A stretch of 50,948 nucleotides of DNA. It comes from Promethearchaeota archaeon (GTDB lineage Archaea > Asgardarchaeota > Lokiarchaeia > Sigynarchaeales > SOKP01). Below the pieces are notes generated by a model. It saw nothing but the letters and a program-made list of their open reading frames with translations, had not been told where the DNA came from and did no database searches. Positions within the stretch are counted from its first letter, which is position 1. The number at the start of each line of letters is the position of its first letter. Below are positions 45,226 through 50,948 of this stretch, one piece after another. Position numbers and translations under genes: made by a program. The stretch is taken from assembly GCA_019894875.1 (NCBI GenBank), contig JAGXNR010000014.1, forward strand, positions 1-50,948. Direction: 5' to 3'.

Positions 45226-45376
45226 TATTTTAAATCCTTTTGCATTATTAAAAGCTATATAAATATAAAGCAATTTCAGCTTAAAATATTTATAGAGTCC
45301 AATTTTATTATTACTACTTTTTAAAGAATACTCGAGCAATATTTAATTTTTTTGTTATAACTACTACCAGAATTAT

Positions 45377-46108
45377 TTAAAAAGGGACTTTTGGAAAAAC
45401 AGGAATTCCTAGAAAAGATAAAATCATAACTGTGGCATTGAATATTACGATAATAAGGATCATGATAATTAAAATACCTCGTTGTTGAGTTTTTTTAGTT
45501 TTTATTATTTGAGATGTACCATGTTTAGCTAAGGCAAGAGGGAAAAGTCCTATAAATGTCCCAACAGAAAAATAAAATACTGTGAAGAGTCCATCAATAA
45601 ATCCAAGCCCTCCTTGTAATGACCATTGTAAGCACCAAGTGTATATAAGCAACTCAAATATACAGGGTGCAAATCCTGCTAAAATGCCAAAAAGATACGG
45701 TGTTTTTTTTTTTTCCCAATCGAATTTATGGATCTCCTCCTTAGGCTTAGAGTGAGGCATATATCCCTTTCTTATTATAAAAAACAATAAAATAAATCCT
45801 GCAAACATAGAAGTAACTGCCCCAAAAAAATTAATTGAAAATGGCTCTTCTGGGATAATTCCTGGAAAAAAATATTGAGGAATAAAACTTATGGTAATGG
45901 TCACAGTTGCAATTAACATATTTGAAGTTATTAATCCTAATCCATAAAGTACCAAAATAAAAATACTTTTTTGCGGTGTTTTTGATATTCCAAAAGACCA
46001 GAAAAAGAAAATTGCTTTATCTTCACAAGGAATTAAAGTATGGAGGATTCCTAGAGTAAAAGCCGGGACGAAAACTAACAATAACGGTTGTAAATAAAAC
46101 TGTAACAT
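45377..46108 (-). CDS. DsbD/UreH-like polytopic membrane transport protein
   Basis: 243 residues with six membrane helices. The paired motifs GILHTLIPCEDKAIFFFW (start) and GILAGFAPCIFELLIYTW (middle) repeat the pattern G-x-x-x-x-PC, as in the CcdA/DsbD and UreH/NicO families that move electrons or metal ions across the membrane. The single Cys in each PC motif is compatible with either. A short His-containing loop (MPHSKPKEEIHKFD) lies between the halves. No redox or metal partner gene is near. Confidence 0.7.
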   Translation of the reverse strand: MLQFYLQPLLLVFVPAFTLGILHTLIPCEDKAIFFFWSFGISKTPQKSIFILVLYGLGLITSNMLIATVTITISFIPQYFFPGIIPEEPFSINFFGAVTSMFAGFILLFFIIRKGYMPHSKPKEEIHKFDWEKKKTPYLFGILAGFAPCIFELLIYTWCLQWSLQGGLGFIDGLFTVFYFSVGTFIGLFPLALAKHGTSQIIKTKKTQQRGILIIMILIIVIFNATVMILSFLGIPVFPKVPF

Positions 46109-46190
46109 TTTTATATGATTGTAATCAATTTAATTCTGTAACTTTTTCGAATGTTAATTTTTGGTCTTCTTTTATTATATTTTAACCATC

Positions 46191-46910
46191 CTATTTAGAA
46201 TTTTTGATTATTGAAAATGGTAAAGAACGTTCATAGAAGGCTTTTCCAATTATAACACCTTTAACTCCAATAGATTCCAAGATCTCTACATCTTTAATAT
46301 TTCTCACCCCGCCTGCAACATAGATTGAGGTTTTCTTGATGGCTTTAATCATCTTTTCTATATTTTCAAAATCAGGACCAGATAAAGTTCCATCTGCTTC
46401 AATCGACGAAAATAAAATAAATTTAACTCCTAATTCTTCCAGCTCTCTTCCAAAGGAAAATGGGTTTTTATTTGAAAGTTCAGTCCATCCTTGAATGGCA
46501 ACCTTTTCTTTTCGGTAATCGATTGCAGTGATCAGTTTATCAGGGCCAATTATTTCCAATAATTCTTTTAAACCTTCTGGATTTTTAATAGCAAATGTCC
46601 CTATGATAATACGATCGGCACCTAATTCAATTAATTTTAACGCAGATTCGATGCTTCTAATCCCTCCTCCTATTTGAATCTTTATTTTATTAGATGTTTT
46701 CTTAATCATCCTTTGAAGTAAGTTTTTATTGACATCTGATCCCCAGGCACCATCGAGATCAATAAAATGTAGCCTCTCCGCACCATGACTAACCCAAAAA
46801 TCTAACGCTTCAAGAGGATCCTCAAAATATATTGTTTCTGTTCCTTTCTTCCCTTTGTATAATCGAACACATTTTCCATTACTAATATCTATAGCTGGAA
46901 TTATTTCCAT
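46191..46910 (-). CDS. hisA: Phosphoribosylformimino-5-aminoimidazole carboxamide ribotide isomerase
   Basis: 239 residues. The (beta/alpha)8 half-barrel repeats are visible: PAIDISNGKCVRLYKG with the first catalytic Asp, FIDLDGAWG, IQIGGGIRSIE, then LITAIDYRKEKVAIQGW with the second catalytic Asp, SSIEADGTLSGPD and YVAGGVRNIKD with the second phosphate-binding site. It isomerises ProFAR to PRFAR in histidine synthesis. No other his gene is adjacent. Its start is 3 nt downstream of a glycosyltransferase gene on the same strand, which suggests co-transcription. Confidence 0.92.
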   Translation of the reverse strand: MEIIPAIDISNGKCVRLYKGKKGTETIYFEDPLEALDFWVSHGAERLHFIDLDGAWGSDVNKNLLQRMIKKTSNKIKIQIGGGIRSIESALKLIELGADRIIIGTFAIKNPEGLKELLEIIGPDKLITAIDYRKEKVAIQGWTELSNKNPFSFGRELEELGVKFILFSSIEADGTLSGPDFENIEKMIKAIKKTSIYVAGGVRNIKDVEILESIGVKGVIIGKAFYERSLPFSIIKNSK

Positions 46911-46913
46911 TTT

Positions 46914-48197
46914 CTAATTGAACTCATCATTGTTATTTTTTAAATTTAAATGTTTAATTAACCCATAAAAAATAAGTAAGAGGAAAATTGTACTGGCAAA
47001 ATTAAAAGGGAATATATTCATACTCATAAAATATAATCCCATGAATGCTAAATCAAGAAAGCTTAAAAAGAAAAAACTAGGTTTAATGAATTTTTTAGTA
47101 ATTTCAGATTTTCGAGGTAAGTTAAATAAAACTATTAATAATAAAGGGATTAAATTCAGTAAATGATGATCCCAAGAATCATAATAGCAAAGTAGCATAA
47201 TTAGTATTCCAAAACTGTAACCGTAAATTATTGAATGTTTAGTATTTTTTCTTGTTATGAATGATATAAATCCAATAATTGCAATCATAATTAGAATAAT
47301 CAAAAACAATGGCAGTTGAATTGATAAGACTTGACCTTCAGTAAGTCCTATAAAATAAAATAAGTTAATAATCAGTTTAGTTATACTAAATGAATGATTA
47401 ATCTGAGAAGGTTCCGAACTTGTAAAATTTGTAGCTATAAATCCTTGTAATAATCGAGGAAATATAATAAACATAATGAGATTGAGGAAAAGAGGAAATA
47501 TTACTCCAGCTAATCGGGTAACACTCCTGATTATATTAAATTTGAATTTTTTATTTTTTAAATCAAATTGTATTACGAATAAGAAGGGAATCATAAAAAT
47601 AGCTATAGGTTTAATCACAATGCTTAATCCTAGAATGATACTTGCTGTCAATTGCCATTTTAAATCAGAGTATTTTAGGAATATAAACAGTGATACTAGA
47701 ATTAGCAGGGTTACATATAAATTAACTTGTCCTAAAATATAATTAAATATCTGTGGTAAACTGATCATATATAAACAAATGTATAGAACAACCCTATTAT
47801 CATCCGTTTCATGATCACTTCCCTTTACTAAATTAATAATCTTAAAAAGAAATATACATATTAGAATGTTCAACATCAGATTAATTAAATTGAAAATTAT
47901 AAATCCAAGATCAAACCCCATAAGGTAAAAGGGAACAAAATATAAGGCAGATAAGGGAAAGTATCTAAAAGGCCAGTTATAGGATTCAGTATAAAGTTCA
48001 TTAATGTTTCTAAGTACTACTTCTCCTACATTATAATAAACAAGGAAATCATTCTGTTCCCTATAAAGAAAAAGCGTTAAAATGATTGAAATCACAAAAT
48101 ATCCCCCATGAATTAGTACCGTATACCTAAATATACTGTACCCCCATAGAATCTTAATCCTATCTTTTAATTTTGCTAGGTTTTTTTTTATTATCAT
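46914..48197 (-). CDS. GT87/DUF2029-type membrane glycosyltransferase
   Basis: 427 residues with about ten membrane helices. The first loop has NDFLVYYNVGEVVLRNINELYTES, then FRYFPLSALYFVPFY, the GT-C pattern of polyprenol-phosphate-mannose-dependent transferases (DF near the loop start is the catalytic acid). A conserved later motif is YDSWDHHLLNLIPLLL. It probably transfers a sugar from a polyprenyl phosphate donor on the outer face. It overlaps the upstream secreted-protein gene by 4 nt (48194-48197) and precedes hisA by 3 nt. Confidence 0.75.
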   Translation of the reverse strand: MIIKKNLAKLKDRIKILWGYSIFRYTVLIHGGYFVISIILTLFLYREQNDFLVYYNVGEVVLRNINELYTESYNWPFRYFPLSALYFVPFYLMGFDLGFIIFNLINLMLNILICIFLFKIINLVKGSDHETDDNRVVLYICLYMISLPQIFNYILGQVNLYVTLLILVSLFIFLKYSDLKWQLTASIILGLSIVIKPIAIFMIPFLFVIQFDLKNKKFKFNIIRSVTRLAGVIFPLFLNLIMFIIFPRLLQGFIATNFTSSEPSQINHSFSITKLIINLFYFIGLTEGQVLSIQLPLFLIILIMIAIIGFISFITRKNTKHSIIYGYSFGILIMLLCYYDSWDHHLLNLIPLLLIVLFNLPRKSEITKKFIKPSFFFLSFLDLAFMGLYFMSMNIFPFNFASTIFLLLIFYGLIKHLNLKNNNDEFN

Positions 48198-48961
48198 TTT
48201 TTATTCGACAGGGGACGATATGTATTTTTTTTTTTAATTATATAAAATGCTATACCAATAGAAAAAACAACTGCTAATCCTATCAATGAGGGTATTACAT
48301 AAAAGGGTAAAAAATCTAAAGCAATATCAAGAATGACTGTGTTATCTTTACCATAAAGCTTATACGAATTTAATATCCCGCGATCGTTATATATTGCAAT
48401 AATCTTAATATCTATATTTGGATAACTGGGATAAATAGTATCCTTAAGAACCTCTACATTTAATGTTGGCAACACTCTATTATCAACATCATACCAATCA
48501 TTTAATATTTCACTTAAACCACCCAAGTATTCTCCTACTGGAATAGGAAGTAGAAATGGGACAAGTGAAGTATATTTTAAGAACTTATAATTTGTTGAAT
48601 AATTATTTGGGCTAACAAGCATAGTAATTTGTGAACTATTGTCTTTAATACCCCAGTCACCACTTAAGGTCCAGTACCAAATGTCATATTCAATGCTAAT
48701 GATAGTGGTATTTATCTCCGTAGAATTTATTTTCCATTTCATGCTCGCCCCCACACTTAAACTCGTGAATATTCCCGAAATATCCCATTCTGGTCCAAAA
48801 ATATTATCCATTTCAGTTTTATAGCAAACTTTACACTTCCACACTAAGCTTTCATTTTGAGTAATTCCAATCCCATAATTCACAGCAGATACAATTGATA
48901 AATTCCCGCTTGTTAATATGAAAACGAGTAAAAGACCAATTAAGAATTCTTTTCTCTTCAA
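48194..48961 (-). CDS. Secreted membrane-anchored protein of unknown function
   Basis: 255 residues. A signal peptide (KRKEFLIGLLLVFILTSG, cut near SAVNYG) is followed by an extracellular beta-rich domain with Asn-Xaa-Ser/Thr sites (NIS and NYS types) likely to be glycosylated. A C-terminal helix (about 222-243) anchors it, followed by a short basic tail. The domain has a CKVC pair near residue 43. It lies between two related glycosyltransferases, overlapping one by 4 nt, so the three probably form one operon. It may be the acceptor or a partner; no family is known. Confidence 0.7.
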   Translation of the reverse strand: MKRKEFLIGLLLVFILTSGNLSIVSAVNYGIGITQNESLVWKCKVCYKTEMDNIFGPEWDISGIFTSLSVGASMKWKINSTEINTTIISIEYDIWYWTLSGDWGIKDNSSQITMLVSPNNYSTNYKFLKYTSLVPFLLPIPVGEYLGGLSEILNDWYDVDNRVLPTLNVEVLKDTIYPSYPNIDIKIIAIYNDRGILNSYKLYGKDNTVILDIALDFLPFYVIPSLIGLAVVFSIGIAFYIIKKKNTYRPLSNKK

Positions 48962-48965
48962 TGTA

Positions 48966-50228
48966 TTAGTCCTCCTTTAAATGATGTATATTTTTTTTAA
49001 CCAAATATTTATAAATTGCATAAAAGGAAACTAATAGAAAGAATGTGGCTTCAAGATTAAATGGAAATAAAGGATAGACTAGGTACCAAATACCCACAAA
49101 AGCAAGATCGAAAAAGCTAAAGAATATCAAACTTAGTTTTATAGATCTTGCTCTCTCTGAAGATCTGGGAAAATTAAACAAAATTATTATTAAAATTGGG
49201 ATTAAATTTAGAAGATGGTGATCCCAAGAATCATAATATGAAAGAAGCATAATGATTATCCCTAATGCAAAGCCGTAAATTATAGAATTACTATTGGTCC
49301 TTCTTAATATATAAATGATGAAACCTATCCCACCGATTAAAAAGATGACTCCGATTAATATATAGAGCTGATTAAAAGGAATGTTAAAAAAATAACAGAA
49401 ATTGATAATCAGTTTGGAGATACTGAAAGAAAAGTTTAAAGCAACCGGATTACTCCCTGTAAAATTTGTTTCTAAAAATCCCTGCCATAATAAGGGATAC
49501 ATGAAAAAAAGGATAAAATTTAATGACACAGGTAAAATCACACCTATTAATCTTACCACGCTTGTAGAGAAGTCAAGATTGAATTTCTTTGTTTCTAAGT
49601 CAAATTTTAGGATGATCAGAAATGGAATAAGAAAGATTGCTGTAGGTTTAACTATAATGCTTATCCCTAGGATTATACTTCCTATGAATTGCCATTTAAC
49701 TTCTTCATATTTAATAAAAATATAAAGAGATACTAAAATAAATAGAGTAATATACGAGTTAATCTGCCCATACACATAATTTAATATGTGAGTTAAGCCC
49801 ATTAAATAAACACATATATAAATTATTACTCTTTTATCATCCTTTTCATGATCCTTGGATCTAACAACCATAATAATCTTATAGAGCATTACTGAAATCA
49901 GGATGTTAAGCAGAACATTAAAGATGTTGAAAACTACAAATGCTAATTCAAAACTTAAAATTGAGAATGGGATAAAAAATAGTGCTGATAAAGGAAAATA
50001 TCTGAAATCCCATAAATAATAAGCTTGATTATACAGGTTCTCTATATCATTGAGAAATATATCCCCAACTTGATAAAATATCAAAAAATCATTTTTTTCC
50101 TTGTAAAATAGGAAGAATAAAATTATTGAAAGAAAGAAGTAAAAACCGTGAAGGATTACAGCATATCGAAATATTTTTTGATCCCATAGATGTTTTACTC
50201 GATTTTGAAGTCTTGATCCAATATTCAT
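48966..50228 (-). CDS. GT87/DUF2029-type membrane glycosyltransferase, paralogue
   Basis: 420 residues with about ten membrane helices, clearly a paralogue of the gene at 46.9 kb: NDFLIFYQVGDIFLNDIENLYNQ, then FRYFPLSALFFIPF and YDSWDHHLLNLIPIL correspond position by position. It lies just upstream of the secreted-protein gene (gap 4 nt) on the same strand. The catalytic Asp in the first loop and the motifs are kept, so both copies are probably active, perhaps with different linkages. Substrate is inferred from the family only. Confidence 0.75.
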   Translation of the reverse strand: MNIGSRLQNRVKHLWDQKIFRYAVILHGFYFFLSIILFFLFYKEKNDFLIFYQVGDIFLNDIENLYNQAYYLWDFRYFPLSALFFIPFSILSFELAFVVFNIFNVLLNILISVMLYKIIMVVRSKDHEKDDKRVIIYICVYLMGLTHILNYVYGQINSYITLFILVSLYIFIKYEEVKWQFIGSIILGISIIVKPTAIFLIPFLIILKFDLETKKFNLDFSTSVVRLIGVILPVSLNFILFFMYPLLWQGFLETNFTGSNPVALNFSFSISKLIINFCYFFNIPFNQLYILIGVIFLIGGIGFIIYILRRTNSNSIIYGFALGIIIMLLSYYDSWDHHLLNLIPILIIILFNFPRSSERARSIKLSLIFFSFFDLAFVGIWYLVYPLFPFNLEATFFLLVSFYAIYKYLVKKNIHHLKED

Positions 50229-50319
50229 GGGATAAGTAGCAAATTTTATTTTAATTTTAAATTCTTTAATTAAATTACTTAATTAAATCTTTTAATAATT
50301 AGATATTGAGAAATAAATT

Positions 50320-50948
50320 ATGGTATTAAATTCTAAAATCCCAGAAAAAATAACTTTTGGAATCATTGTAGGAAATCGGGATGTGTTCCCTGATCATTTA
50401 GCAAAAGAAGGAAGGCTTGAAATTATAAAAGTTATGGAAAGTATGGGTTATAATTATATTATATTAAGTGAAGATGATACTAAATTTGGGACGGTAGAAA
50501 CTTATCAAGATGCTAAAAAATGTGCTTTACTGTTTAAAACAAATAGGGAAAAAATAGATGGTATAATAGTTATTCTCCCTAATTTTGGTGATGAAAAGGG
50601 CGTAGCAAACACACTAAAACTTGCAGATCTCAATGTTCCTGTGTTAATTCAAGCTTCATCTGATGAACTTGATAAGATGGATCGTTCAAATCGAAGAGAT
50701 GCATTTTGTGGCAAAATTTCAGTCACAAGTGTATTGTATCAATACGGAATACCATTTACACTTACTAAATTTCATACTTGCTCAATAAAATCAGACATTT
50801 TTATGAAAGATCTTGAACGATTTGAAAAAATATGCAAAATTGTGAATAAACTTAAAAGTGTTAGATTAGGGCAAATTGGCACTAGACCTAACGCGTTTGA
50901 AACCGTAAGGTACAGCGAAAAAATATTGGAATTCAACGGTATAAGTAT
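50320..50948 (+). CDS. L-fucose/L-arabinose isomerase-like protein (truncated by window edge)
   Basis: An open frame starts at ATG 50320 and runs to the right edge (209 full codons). It shows FGIIVGNRDVFPDHLAKEGR, then IDGIIVILPNFGDEKGVANTLKLA, PVLIQASSDELDKMDRSNRRDAFCGKIS and the C-terminal RLGQIGTRPNAFETVRYSE. This is the N-terminal part of the fucose isomerase-like superfamily, in which many archaeal members have unknown sugar substrates. The catalytic residues lie further on, beyond the window. It is divergent from the glycosyltransferase operon. Confidence 0.78.
   Translation, partial: MVLNSKIPEKITFGIIVGNRDVFPDHLAKEGRLEIIKVMESMGYNYIILSEDDTKFGTVETYQDAKKCALLFKTNREKIDGIIVILPNFGDEKGVANTLKLADLNVPVLIQASSDELDKMDRSNRRDAFCGKISVTSVLYQYGIPFTLTKFHTCSIKSDIFMKDLERFEKICKIVNKLKSVRLGQIGTRPNAFETVRYSEKILEFNGIS

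Noticed and set aside
45226..45339. Extended N-terminus of the AN1 protein
   Set aside because: The extra 38 residues are AT-rich, low-complexity translation without pattern, and the AN1 finger begins directly after the internal ATG at 45225.
1..50948. CRISPR arrays or prophage
   Set aside because: No regularly spaced repeats and no phage structural or integrase genes were seen on either strand.

Overview
The window is AT-rich archaeal DNA, most likely from an Asgard archaeon (Lokiarchaeia-like). Grounds for this are a KH/beta-CASP CPSF-type nuclease (FttA/aCPSF1), a proteasome beta subunit, an archaeal EF-2-type GTPase, TATA/BRE-like promoters and intron-bearing tRNAs. There is also a group of genes usually called eukaryote-like: three longin-type proteins, an inositol-phosphate-kinase-like family beside inositol-3-phosphate synthase, and an AN1-finger/winged-helix/appendage-like protein. 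The assignment rests on gene content only.

Layout. 1-8.1 kb: a truncated membrane-anchored protein, a nitroreductase, two MFS exporters, a PAP2 phosphatase, a 2TM membrane protein with a PadR regulator, an HhH-transglutaminase protein and a longin/winged-helix protein. 8.2-18.3 kb: a tRNA-Leu with two apparent introns, a short longin-like protein, a coiled-coil protein, an alkylated-DNA methyltransferase, an aminotransferase, an EamA transporter, proteasome beta, a GIFT/GATase-like protein, a radical SAM protein and an HhH-FKBP isomerase. 18.3-25.3 kb: HAD phosphatase, four ATP-grasp enzymes around inositol-3-phosphate synthase, and UppP. 25.4-30.8 kb: a free-standing GIY-YIG endonuclease, a low-molecular-weight phosphatase, two DUF998-like membrane proteins, a PAS histidine kinase and tRNA-Gly. 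31-33.5 kb: a decayed locus with a gene fragment, an intact longin-type gene and a CheB methylesterase pseudogene. 33.5-41.4 kb: an EF-2 paralogue without the diphthamide histidine, PurN, FttA, a polyferredoxin-type membrane protein and an HD dNTPase. 41.5-50.9 kb: a long hairpin element, a tRNA-Gln with a D-loop insertion, a parvulin, a NikR-like regulator, the AN1/appendage protein, a UreH/DsbD-like membrane protein, HisA, two GT87-like glycosyltransferases flanking a secreted protein, and the start of a fucose-isomerase-like gene.

The most notable system is the inositol block (about 19.3-24.4 kb). INO1 makes inositol 3-phosphate from glucose 6-phosphate, and two flanking genes look like ITPK, the ATP-grasp inositol phosphate kinase. 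Two further ATP-grasp genes and a HAD phosphatase lie beside them. This arrangement would fit a lipid-independent, soluble route to inositol polyphosphates in an archaeon. Other points of interest are tRNA introns in the D and T arms, two genes that seem to begin at ATT, and two long intergenic hairpins of unknown role.
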